From the IMG/VR virus record IMGVR_UViG_3300036719_002639, positions 16,171-80,170 of that record: DNA of 64,000 nucleotides, one strand, 5' to 3'. A program made the translations under genes and the position numbers. Source of the DNA: a virus. Numbering within the stretch: the stretch's first letter is position 1; each line of letters opens with the position of its first letter. Shown piece after piece: positions 1-8,565 of the stretch. The notes under the pieces are model-generated. The model saw only the letters and a program-made list of their open reading frames with translations. It was not told where the DNA came from and ran no database searches.

Positions 1-2951
1 GAACCTGTAGTGGTTGTGTCATTAAATTGTGCCGAAAGTGGATCGTAACCCCAAACTACTCTGTTGGCATCTGTTTTTACTAATCCATTATTACCGACAG
101 GATATGCCGAAGCAGTTCCAACGTTCCAACTAGTTAGTGAATTTACTCTTATGGATGCTGTATCAAATGGTGTAATATTGAAATTAGCTGTAGGCCATCT
201 TTCAAAGACATTAACATCTACAGTATTACTTGATACTGATGTGATAATAGGATCACCTGAAAGTAAATAACAACTCTGATCAAAATTTAATGTACAGTAT
301 GGTATAAACTTGCCAATAGATTCAGCAGGGCCACCTGTCCATCTAGGTTGATATGGTTTACCATTTATTGATGGATCGTTGTAAGTATATACAATCGTGT
401 TATCAACAGTGGTTGTTGATATCGTATTAGGTACAATGGTTCCTATATCAATGGTTTTATCTCTGTAATTAAATGTGTAACCGTTAGGTGAGAAGCTTCC
501 ACTTGTAATCATGGTAGCAGATAAGGTCGTTTTTAAGTTGTCATAACCAGATACCTTGGTAAACGTAGTATCGATTGAGGTCAAAGATTTCCAAAATGTT
601 TTATCACACTTTGCTACATTATCATAAGTAGGATTGTTAACATTTAAAAGTACAACTGGATATATAACAGGTGGATGTATAAAATCTGGCTCGGTTATAA
701 CATTTTGTGTTGCAAATAACATTGATGTTCCAATATTATCAGAATTGTATTCAGTGGTGTTACCAGCTATTCTTGGAAAACTAATTTGACTACCAACACT
801 AATATAATTTGGATAAACTCGTTTACCAGCACTAGCGTAATTTGTATTAGTATTGCACCAATTTGTGGCAGCAAAAGTTTGGTCGCCTAACGTACCTGAT
901 AATTTAACCCCATAAGACGAAAGATATTGTTGGGTTGGTCTAGCTGTTGCGCCTGATGCAAAGGTTAAATTTCTTGTTAAATAAAATTCGATATAAGGAT
1001 TGTTTCCGTTGTTACCATAAGAATAATCTGTTGTTCTTCCTGATGATGTAGCAAAAGAACTTGGTAATGCTGGATATGTACATAATCCACCACTTGAAAA
1101 TGCGGTACTACTTTCAAGATTGTAAATCAATGTTAATGCGTTTAATGATGGTAATTCTTGTGTAACCCAAATATTGTTCTGTGTATCAACATTAATATGT
1201 ACTGGATTAGTAACATTCCAATAGTCGGTAGATAAAGTTGGTGTAAGTGAGTTATAATACAAACCAGCAGTTCTATTACTTTCGTTAAATGTATTTGAAC
1301 CATTCCAAGTCAATTTATGTACTTTATTTTCGATTTCATTAACTTGATAAATATTATAAGAATTACCACTTAAAATACCGAAACTTGGATATGATGCGGC
1401 TAATCCCTTTTGACTATAAATAGGTATTGGATTATCTTTAGGTGTAGGAGTTCTTCTATCACCCATAAATGGTCTACCACCAGAGTCACCACCATTAGGT
1501 GAGGTTCCAACCCAACTAAGTGCTGTACGATATGGTTGTGATGAACTCGTAAATGGATAATAATGTATATTTGCTCCTGATACGGTATACGGGAAAAGTT
1601 GTCCGTTAGTTGCACTATTATTTACATTAGTAGTAACACCATAAATATATCCAATATCTTGTAAAAAGTTTACATCTTCATAATATGTGTTGGTAGTGGT
1701 TGTAGTGACATCGGGTTTATGTTTAGATGCTACGCATGTTGCATATCCTAATAATCCTGCATTAATAGCTGCTTGATGATTATTATTCCATTGTGATGCA
1801 TAACCACTATCAATATTGCCATCGGGAAAACATACACCTATCCAAGGACCGGGAACAGTTACTACACTAGTAGTCGTATAAGAATATTTGTAATGAATTG
1901 GTGTATGTCCATTAACCCAAACCCCACCATCGGCACCATTTGTAATACCTAAAATATTTGGTAATGGTTTTTCTATGGTAGGAGTTATTGTGGTGCTACT
2001 ACAACCAAAATTTGTTCTTGGATAATCTACTCTTGACGCTGAATCAATTCCTATTCTAGAAATATTGTCAAAATTATTGATTGTATAAGCATAATGATTA
2101 TTATTTTCTTTGGCAATCACTAAACCATTATTATTAACCGTTGTAGGAACTGTTGTTGTAAATAAATTACTGATAACACCTGTCAATGCAGATATTTTAT
2201 AAACTGTACTACTATTTCCAATGAAGATAGCATTACCTGTATCTGGATCAACTCTTAATGCTAAAATGTTTCCTATTGCTATATCTTTATCGTAAACAAC
2301 GGCACCCGTATCACCATTTAAACAGTAAATTTTATTATTACCAGATGCCCAAACATTTTTCATTCGATTTCTTGTGATATCGTATGTGGTGTCAACAGCT
2401 ATTCGATTTATTGAACCTAACGTGTTATTCAACCAAACTACATCGCCTTCATTATATAAAGTGTTATCATATACCTGAGTAACAATTGAGCGACATTCAA
2501 CTCCATCAGTATGTGCAGTGTATATAAAGGGTAAATCGTTAAATCCAACCGTAGAAGACTTTGCTTCGATTTTATAGTAGATTCTTCTTTTAGCGGTGTA
2601 AATTTCTTCTTTAACATCTTTACCATCAGTGTCAATCCATTTTGTACCGTCAAACAAAATGCCTTCATCAGCATGTACACTCATATTGCCCCAATTGTCA
2701 GTATAAGTAAATGTCCCTTTATCGACTGTGGCAATCAATTTGTAATTACTTTGAAATTGGTTAGTTGTAGGGTTGTTATTTACCCCACCATTTGCCGTTC
2801 CAGATATTTTGTTTTCGATATGGCGATAGATGTTGTATGATAATGCTGTATTATCATCAGTATATGTCCAATTAATGGTAAAGCCATTGGTTCTAGCCTG
2901 TTCCATGCTTGTGATTGACGTAAATATTGGTTTTCTATAGTTCCAGTTCAT
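1..2951 (-). CDS. Giant tail/adhesion protein, partial (C-terminus beyond left edge)
   Basis: An open frame of 983 codons runs from an ATG at 2951 to the left edge without a stop, so the 3' end is missing. About the first 100 residues look like a fibronectin type III domain (FTINWTYTDDNT, then NIYR). They are followed by beta-propeller-like stretches such as ALRVDPDTGNAIFIG and by Gly/Ser/Asn/Thr-rich beta-structure with no membrane segment, typical of phage tail fibre or receptor-contact proteins. A TATAAATA late promoter lies 10 nt upstream of the ATG. It follows another giant structural gene on the same strand, at the end of the gp25-gp6 baseplate block. The tail role is inferred from composition and position; no exact homologue is recognised. 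Confidence 0.8.
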   Translation of the reverse strand, partial: MNWNYRKPIFTSITSMEQARTNGFTINWTYTDDNTALSYNIYRHIENKISGTANGGVNNNPTTNQFQSNYKLIATVDKGTFTYTDNWGNMSVHADEGILFDGTKWIDTDGKDVKEEIYTAKRRIYYKIEAKSSTVGFNDLPFIYTAHTDGVECRSIVTQVYDNTLYNEGDVVWLNNTLGSINRIAVDTTYDITRNRMKNVWASGNNKIYCLNGDTGAVVYDKDIAIGNILALRVDPDTGNAIFIGNSSTVYKISALTGVISNLFTTTVPTTVNNNGLVIAKENNNHYAYTINNFDNISRIGIDSASRVDYPRTNFGCSSTTITPTIEKPLPNILGITNGADGGVWVNGHTPIHYKYSYTTTSVVTVPGPWIGVCFPDGNIDSGYASQWNNNHQAAINAGLLGYATCVASKHKPDVTTTTTNTYYEDVNFLQDIGYIYGVTTNVNNSATNGQLFPYTVSGANIHYYPFTSSSQPYRTALSWVGTSPNGGDSGGRPFMGDRRTPTPKDNPIPIYSQKGLAASYPSFGILSGNSYNIYQVNEIENKVHKLTWNGSNTFNESNRTAGLYYNSLTPTLSTDYWNVTNPVHINVDTQNNIWVTQELPSLNALTLIYNLESSTAFSSGGLCTYPALPSSFATSSGRTTDYSYGNNGNNPYIEFYLTRNLTFASGATARPTQQYLSSYGVKLSGTLGDQTFAATNWCNTNTNYASAGKRVYPNYISVGSQISFPRIAGNTTEYNSDNIGTSMLFATQNVITEPDFIHPPVIYPVVLLNVNNPTYDNVAKCDKTFWKSLTSIDTTFTKVSGYDNLKTTLSATMITSGSFSPNGYTFNYRDKTIDIGTIVPNTISTTTVDNTIVYTYNDPSINGKPYQPRWTGGPAESIGKFIPYCTLNFDQSCYLLSGDPIITSVSSNTVDVNVFERWPTANFNITPFDTASIRVNSLTSWNVGTASAYPVGNNGLVKTDANRVVWGYDPLSAQFNDTTTTG

Positions 2952-2961
2952 ATGTTATAAT

Positions 2962-2969
2962 TATTTATA
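2962..2969 (-). promoter_or_regulatory. T4-type late promoter
   Basis: TATAAATA reads on the minus strand, 10 nt before the ATG at 2951. It matches the T4 late promoter consensus exactly. Confidence 0.7.
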
Positions 2970-2990
2970 CAAATAATCATATTTTCAACG

Positions 2991-5900
2991 CTATATGGTT
3001 GGTGTTATTACGGAAACTTTAGAAACTTCATAATCTTCTCCATTATTTTTAATGTAAAGATTGATCAATACAAATGAGGTATAGATATTACTCTTACCAA
3101 TAAACGTCATTACATAGGTTTTTGTGTCTTTATTGTAAGTAAATACAGGTTCTTCTATACTATTTAATTGTAAAGCACTTAATTGATTTGTGTCTACAGA
3201 TTGTGTATTATAGATGTATTTCATTACATTGGAGTCAATATCATATGATCTAAGGGCTGGATATATACCAGAAACACTTGAAACTAATGTAGCTACTGTA
3301 ACAAGTTTTTCTCTATCGAAGAACCATGTTCCAGCAAATTTATCCTCATGGCCTGATGCACTCAAATTGATCAAATGAAGATTATTGATGTCAAAGTCGA
3401 TTACGTTTGTATTATAATCGAAATTAATCTTATTAAACACCAAATAAGTAGGTGTTTTCAACATAAGCGTATCATACCATAGATCAATATCTTTTGGTGT
3501 GTAAATTTCACTTGATAAGATTGGATTACTAGTGACACGATAATTTGTGTAAAAATCTTGTAGTAATGCAGATGCAGGTAATACCATATTTCGATTATTA
3601 CGCACCCATAATTCACCAAGTGCTTGTTTCTTGTCATACATGGTATTAATACCACTTAAATCCTTCAATAAAGCATATTGATTGTCAAAAATATCAGTCT
3701 TCCATTGCCATACGGCTTTATAACCTGCAAATTGACTGTACCAACCATCAATGTTGTATTCTTTGGTGTAATTAGGTGGAAAGTCTGTGGTATTCTCCCA
3801 AGTGGAGTCGGTTACGCCTGTCCAAGGATCATACTTATCCTTTTGTTGATGAATTCCAATGTTGTTTGTCTTGGTGTTTTCATATTTCGTCTGATATGGA
3901 ACGAATTGTTGGTAACTAGCAGGATTTATGATCATTCCAGCATTCTTCCATTCAGTAACGCTAGATTTCATCCATATTGCATCACTATCAACGTTAGAAA
4001 CAGGCTCCACCAACGAAGTTTGGCTTAAACCATAATCATTATTATAGATATCGATATTTTGGTAAATTGCAGAAGTTCCTCTATCCAAACTAGTCATCAT
4101 TAATGAAGTGTCTAATACATTGGTGTTATTCTTACTTAAAAATGTAGTAGTTCCTAACATTCTAGGAATGAAATAACCACCTGAATCCTCAGTACTATAA
4201 AGATTTTCAACATGTGGAACCGTTGCAATAGTTGGAAAGTGTCTATTAGTTAAATTTACATAAGGTAATTCTGCAAGGATATAGGTGCCACTAACAATAT
4301 CAACAAATACACCACCAGTTGGGGGTAAACCTAATGAACTATTTGATAAGATTTCTGACCATGTAAAGGCAGAGTTTGCATAATAATTTACAAATACTGG
4401 TAATTCATTTATTCTTGGTTGTAATACTAAAGGACTTGGATTATATGTCGCTGATACAATCATTTCTTTATTGATATTGTACAAATATGAACTCAATGTA
4501 GCTAATTTTGTTGTATCAATTAGTAAATCACACCATTCAGATGATGTAATATTTACATTAAATGTTATTGGTTGTGTCCAAATAAGATTGTTCTGTGCTT
4601 TATATTCAACATACGAATCCATTTCAAATGTCATATCAGAAAGATCGGGTTGTGTGATTAATACGTAATCATCAACCACCTTTATACCACCACCCCAAAC
4701 ATCGACACCTTTATGTTTTGTGGTCTTATTATTTTCGTCAGAGGCAATAGCCCAAAACGGACGAGCACCTGCTGAAATACCATTGAAAATACTGTTTGTG
4801 TAATCCCAGCCAGATAAAGGGACATTGATTGACATGTTAATCGTATCGGCATAAATTGTGTTAATAGATAATGCACCACTTACACCATATGTTGCAAGTC
4901 TTGGAGCTATATAAAAATTTCCAATTTGATTGTGTGTTTCATTCGTTCCGCTTAATGGTTTACCAATAGCACTACTATACCATTGTCCTGTAATATCGGC
5001 GTAAATCGTTAAGGTTTGGTCTGGTGTATTAGTATAGCTTAATACGTTTAAATTTGGGGTAGTAACAGACCAATAAACCGTATCTAATTCGTAAGCTAAT
5101 TTTGTAGGGCCATTGTTATATACTTCGTTAGGCCAACTTAGCTTTATTTGTGTGCCACTAGTCGCATAATTATAATTTAACCAGCGATTATTACTTGTGT
5201 TTAAAGCTGATGCGTTATAAGTAATAGTTTGCCCTAAATCTCCATTGCCTGTAATACAATACCAATTTGAGTCAATATGATCGTAAACAAAATATTCAGC
5301 AGGATTTAAAACCATATCAGAAACTTCATCCATTGATCCCCAATTTCCAGTGGAATCAGCAACAGCTTTAATCCACACGGCTTCACAATTCTCAACATAA
5401 GGAACCTTGATAATAAGATTTGGAACTGTATTATCTGTCAAATATGTATTACTGTGTCCAAGATCGTTTCTAAGATATTTGTATTGCTGACCTTTAATGA
5501 ACGTAAATTCACTTCCGTCACCAGTTACCCATTTACCACGACCCCAACCAACATCACTCTGAAATTCGTTTGTAGAATCTAATTGGAACCACGCAAAATC
5601 TTTACTATTCTTGTAGTTTTTACCATCTGTTAAACCTACCCATGTAGTTTTATTGAAAGGTAATGGATATGATGAATCGGTGTAAATAATATCAGCCATT
5701 CCAGCATAATCATCAAAATTATTTCCTGCATGTCCTAATGGGGAATACTGGATAGCCTTACATTCACACTTCTGCCATTGATGATAGTTGATATCTGCTT
5801 TATCATCAGCAGGATTCTCTTTAAATAGTGAGTGATGCTTTTCGTATCTATAAGGACAATCTGGTTGATGTTCTTTATGTTGAATATTTACATTTGAAAT

Positions 5901-7880
5901 AGTTGTTGTAGAGTCAGTCCAAATGAATATAACTTCTTGATTTGGTTGACAATTTAATGTCAATCCAGCTTGTTTAATACCTGTAGCATTGGCTGTGAAA
6001 GTCGTTCCGCTTACAGTATCACCCAACATACTAATTTCTCGACCACTTAAAAATGCACATTCAACTGGTGTTCCATTGCGTTTATCAAGTTTATAGATAA
6101 TATCACTATCAAATAAACCATATCCTGCTCTTGCACCTACAAAATCATTATTAATCGCTAAAGATGATAACGATACGGGTAAACATTGTGAAGTAGGAAC
6201 CTTATAGACGGTGGTAGCATCCTTGTCATAGCGTTCTACGGGCCAATTGATATAGTTCTGCCCTCTTACAATAGGAATGTCCGTGGTGTCCATTTTATAC
6301 AACCATGCGTGTTTGATAGACTCTTGATAAATTGCATTTGGTGTAGCATCATGTACTTTATCTGCATTTGTAGTAACTCTTACAGAAATTCTATCTGCTT
6401 GGTCATACATACTTCCTGCTGTAGCACCATTATCAATTAAATTTGTATCATGAATATCTATAGCACAAATACTTGAGGTGGTTGTGGTGTCATTCCAATA
6501 TGTATTTCTTATTAATGTTTTGAGATTTTCATCTAAAAATTCATAATCTTTATTAAGATTGGTAAGTTGTCCACCTGTCCATGAAATATCTTCACCACTT
6601 ATTCCATAACCAGCAAATGGGAATTTGAAAATATTTGCATCACCTGTAAACAATCCTGCACTCATAGTACTTACTTGTGTATTGATTGTATCATAACGTA
6701 ACCAAGCACCAGAAACCGTATTACCACTACGAATAAAAATTTTATCCGCATTCAAATAATTAGATGAGCCAACAGCACCATTAACAATCAAATTACTGTT
6801 GACCAATGGAATAGAATCAATGGTTGTTAACGTAGCTTCTTCGATATATTCACCAGAAGGCCAATAAAACCAATTATTACCCTGTATCAAATCTAAATCT
6901 AATGGGCGTGTCCAAGGAATGTAGTATCCACTTGCTGCAAAATATTGATTTTCACCAAGATATTTCTTAGTCAAGCTGACCTTATAATATTCGTTCAAAA
7001 TATAACTCTCTAAGTCAATGTATGCAGAAGTAGGTTGGAGATTATTTACCAAATTCTCCATAATAAAGTATAATGGGTTATCAGATGATACAGAATTAAA
7101 TCCTGTTTTAAATACCCAATCATATGCTGATGTAGGCATATTCTGTGAACTATAATAACCAGTAGTTTCAGGTGAAAAACTACTTAAATCAAAATAAAAA
7201 TTTGAACTTTGTATTGGATTTTTATCGAAGTATGAAGTATCATCATAAAGTTCTTCAATTTTAATTTGAAATCCGTCATTTACTGCACTCAAATCTGGAA
7301 AAGTTGCATATAGGGCTGGATCAGGTACATTCATTACATAATCACGTTTGGTGAAAGACTTTAAAAGATATTCATAGAATAATCTTTCAAGTGCTTGTGT
7401 GGCACCTGTCATGTTGTATTTTAATTTAGCCTTTTTAAGTGCATCACGCTTATTAATAAGATATAACGCAATTTCTTTCAGTTTTTTAGCATAAACCGGA
7501 ATAGCTTGTTCTACTTCGATAGTATTATTCCAATCAATATCAGTTAACCAATTGGTTTTATCCTCTTTGTCAATCAATAAAGTAAGATTTTGTAAAAATG
7601 CTATATAGTCTGCTTTAAGATCGGAAGCTACATTGGTTGGTGTATAACGTGTTGAATTCCAAGTCTTTAAATACAACTCATATTGTTTGTATTCTTGACC
7701 TGAAATGATTCCTGTATTACGATTATACCATTGTTCATAAGTGTAAGGTTGATAGTAATCATTCGGGAGATTAGCCTTTTCAACAGCATTAGACGCTAGT
7801 GAATCGAGATATTGCTGTTGGGTAACATTCTCAACGTTAGTTACGTCTTTCGTTTTTGTGTATTTGGCTAAAACATTCAT
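2991..7880 (-). CDS. Giant tail or baseplate-associated structural protein, 1629 aa
   Basis: Function is inferred. The protein is very long, Asn/Thr/Ser/Tyr/Trp-rich and beta-structured, without signal peptide or membrane segments. Helical, charged sequence occupies about the first 200 residues, followed by repeated Trp/Gly-containing beta modules. A Cys/His cluster (CECK, with nearby HxGH) lies near the middle and resembles the Cys/His ribbon in the neighbouring 967-aa protein. It belongs to the minus-strand late block gp25, gp6, 967-aa protein, HNH, this gene, giant adhesin. In T4 this position holds baseplate wedge gp7/gp8 and then tail fibre genes, so it may be a wedge periphery or fibre protein. 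The start is supported by a late promoter whose spacing places transcription at the ATG. Confidence 0.75.
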   Translation of the reverse strand: MNVLAKYTKTKDVTNVENVTQQQYLDSLASNAVEKANLPNDYYQPYTYEQWYNRNTGIISGQEYKQYELYLKTWNSTRYTPTNVASDLKADYIAFLQNLTLLIDKEDKTNWLTDIDWNNTIEVEQAIPVYAKKLKEIALYLINKRDALKKAKLKYNMTGATQALERLFYEYLLKSFTKRDYVMNVPDPALYATFPDLSAVNDGFQIKIEELYDDTSYFDKNPIQSSNFYFDLSSFSPETTGYYSSQNMPTSAYDWVFKTGFNSVSSDNPLYFIMENLVNNLQPTSAYIDLESYILNEYYKVSLTKKYLGENQYFAASGYYIPWTRPLDLDLIQGNNWFYWPSGEYIEEATLTTIDSIPLVNSNLIVNGAVGSSNYLNADKIFIRSGNTVSGAWLRYDTINTQVSTMSAGLFTGDANIFKFPFAGYGISGEDISWTGGQLTNLNKDYEFLDENLKTLIRNTYWNDTTTTSSICAIDIHDTNLIDNGATAGSMYDQADRISVRVTTNADKVHDATPNAIYQESIKHAWLYKMDTTDIPIVRGQNYINWPVERYDKDATTVYKVPTSQCLPVSLSSLAINNDFVGARAGYGLFDSDIIYKLDKRNGTPVECAFLSGREISMLGDTVSGTTFTANATGIKQAGLTLNCQPNQEVIFIWTDSTTTISNVNIQHKEHQPDCPYRYEKHHSLFKENPADDKADINYHQWQKCECKAIQYSPLGHAGNNFDDYAGMADIIYTDSSYPLPFNKTTWVGLTDGKNYKNSKDFAWFQLDSTNEFQSDVGWGRGKWVTGDGSEFTFIKGQQYKYLRNDLGHSNTYLTDNTVPNLIIKVPYVENCEAVWIKAVADSTGNWGSMDEVSDMVLNPAEYFVYDHIDSNWYCITGNGDLGQTITYNASALNTSNNRWLNYNYATSGTQIKLSWPNEVYNNGPTKLAYELDTVYWSVTTPNLNVLSYTNTPDQTLTIYADITGQWYSSAIGKPLSGTNETHNQIGNFYIAPRLATYGVSGALSINTIYADTINMSINVPLSGWDYTNSIFNGISAGARPFWAIASDENNKTTKHKGVDVWGGGIKVVDDYVLITQPDLSDMTFEMDSYVEYKAQNNLIWTQPITFNVNITSSEWCDLLIDTTKLATLSSYLYNINKEMIVSATYNPSPLVLQPRINELPVFVNYYANSAFTWSEILSNSSLGLPPTGGVFVDIVSGTYILAELPYVNLTNRHFPTIATVPHVENLYSTEDSGGYFIPRMLGTTTFLSKNNTNVLDTSLMMTSLDRGTSAIYQNIDIYNNDYGLSQTSLVEPVSNVDSDAIWMKSSVTEWKNAGMIINPASYQQFVPYQTKYENTKTNNIGIHQQKDKYDPWTGVTDSTWENTTDFPPNYTKEYNIDGWYSQFAGYKAVWQWKTDIFDNQYALLKDLSGINTMYDKKQALGELWVRNNRNMVLPASALLQDFYTNYRVTSNPILSSEIYTPKDIDLWYDTLMLKTPTYLVFNKINFDYNTNVIDFDINNLHLINLSASGHEDKFAGTWFFDREKLVTVATLVSSVSGIYPALRSYDIDSNVMKYIYNTQSVDTNQLSALQLNSIEEPVFTYNKDTKTYVMTFIGKSNIYTSFVLINLYIKNNGEDYEVSKVSVITPTI

Positions 7881-7884
7881 ATAA

Positions 7885-7892
7885 GTATTTAG
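7885..7892 (-). promoter_or_regulatory. Late promoter abutting the start codon
   Basis: The minus strand reads GCTAAATA then CTTAT then ATG (start at 7880). In T4 register (-13 to -6) the +1 falls on the A of ATG, and there is no Shine-Dalgarno site. Confidence 0.6.
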
Positions 7893-7896
7893 CGCA

Positions 7897-8553
7897 TTAG
7901 ATAACTTTACTACCCTTTTCTAAGTTTTCTTCTGCCCATAATGGTTGTAAATTAGTATAATGAAAACATTTTTTCTGTTGTTCTAAATCAGTTAGATCAA
8001 ATGAAGCGCATGGTATTATATGGTCTACATGCCAACCATATAATCCATAATTTTCCCAAGACATACCATCTTTGAATTTTTGTTCTAGGTATAATTTTAA
8101 TTCGGTTGAACAACATCCCAATAACTCTTGTGTTTTTTTACTTTTATTACCGTGAAGTGCATCCCAAACTCTTTTGCGATATCGCTCCATTATTTTAAAT
8201 TCAACATCAATCTTTAAACGTTCCTTTTTTCGTATATAATTCTTCGTATTAATTATTTCTTTATTATTAGAGTGATAAATTTTATTATTTATATTACATT
8301 GTTCTTTATTTTCTATGTAATATTGTTTATTGTATATCTGTATAATTTGTTTATTTTTATCATAATAATTAGTCCATTGATGTTTATTATTTTTATAAAA
8401 ATCTCGTTTCTTTTCTAATATTTTTTCTCTATTATCAATGTGATACTGTTTATGACAAGCCTTACATTGCTGATGTAATCCATCAGTAGTATTCTTATTT
8501 TTAGGAAAATTATCTAATTCCTTTTCCGTTTTACATTTTACGCATGTTTTCAT
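7897..8553 (-). CDS. HNH homing endonuclease with N-terminal zinc finger
   Basis: This is a DNA-nicking mobile endonuclease, free-standing between two tail genes. The N-terminus (residues 4-35) has two CxxC pairs (CVKC, CKAC) forming a zinc knuckle. The middle is Lys/Asn-rich, and the C-terminal HNH core reads WHVDHIIPC, then NLQPLW and NLEKGSK. It has three paralogues in this window (41370-41975, 57094-57774, 60326-60988) with the same architecture. Its own CTAAATA box lies 5 nt before the ATG, so it can be expressed late. Insertion between the 967- and 1629-aa structural genes without disrupting either is typical of free-standing homing genes. Confidence 0.9.
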   Translation of the reverse strand: MKTCVKCKTEKELDNFPKNKNTTDGLHQQCKACHKQYHIDNREKILEKKRDFYKNNKHQWTNYYDKNKQIIQIYNKQYYIENKEQCNINNKIYHSNNKEIINTKNYIRKKERLKIDVEFKIMERYRKRVWDALHGNKSKKTQELLGCCSTELKLYLEQKFKDGMSWENYGLYGWHVDHIIPCASFDLTDLEQQKKCFHYTNLQPLWAEENLEKGSKVI

Positions 8554-8557
8554 ATAA

Positions 8558-8565
8558 TTATTTAG
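8558..8565 (-). promoter_or_regulatory. Late promoter abutting the start codon of the HNH gene
   Basis: The minus strand reads TCTAAATA then ATTAT then ATG, the same 5-nt spacing seen at several other late genes. It overlaps the last codons of the upstream 967-aa gene. Confidence 0.55.

Noticed and set aside
1-2951. Several small open frames (for example 64-270 plus, 1400-1615 and 2438-2680 minus) as genes
   Set aside because: They overlap one continuous 983-codon minus-strand frame that is open at the left edge and preceded by a late promoter.
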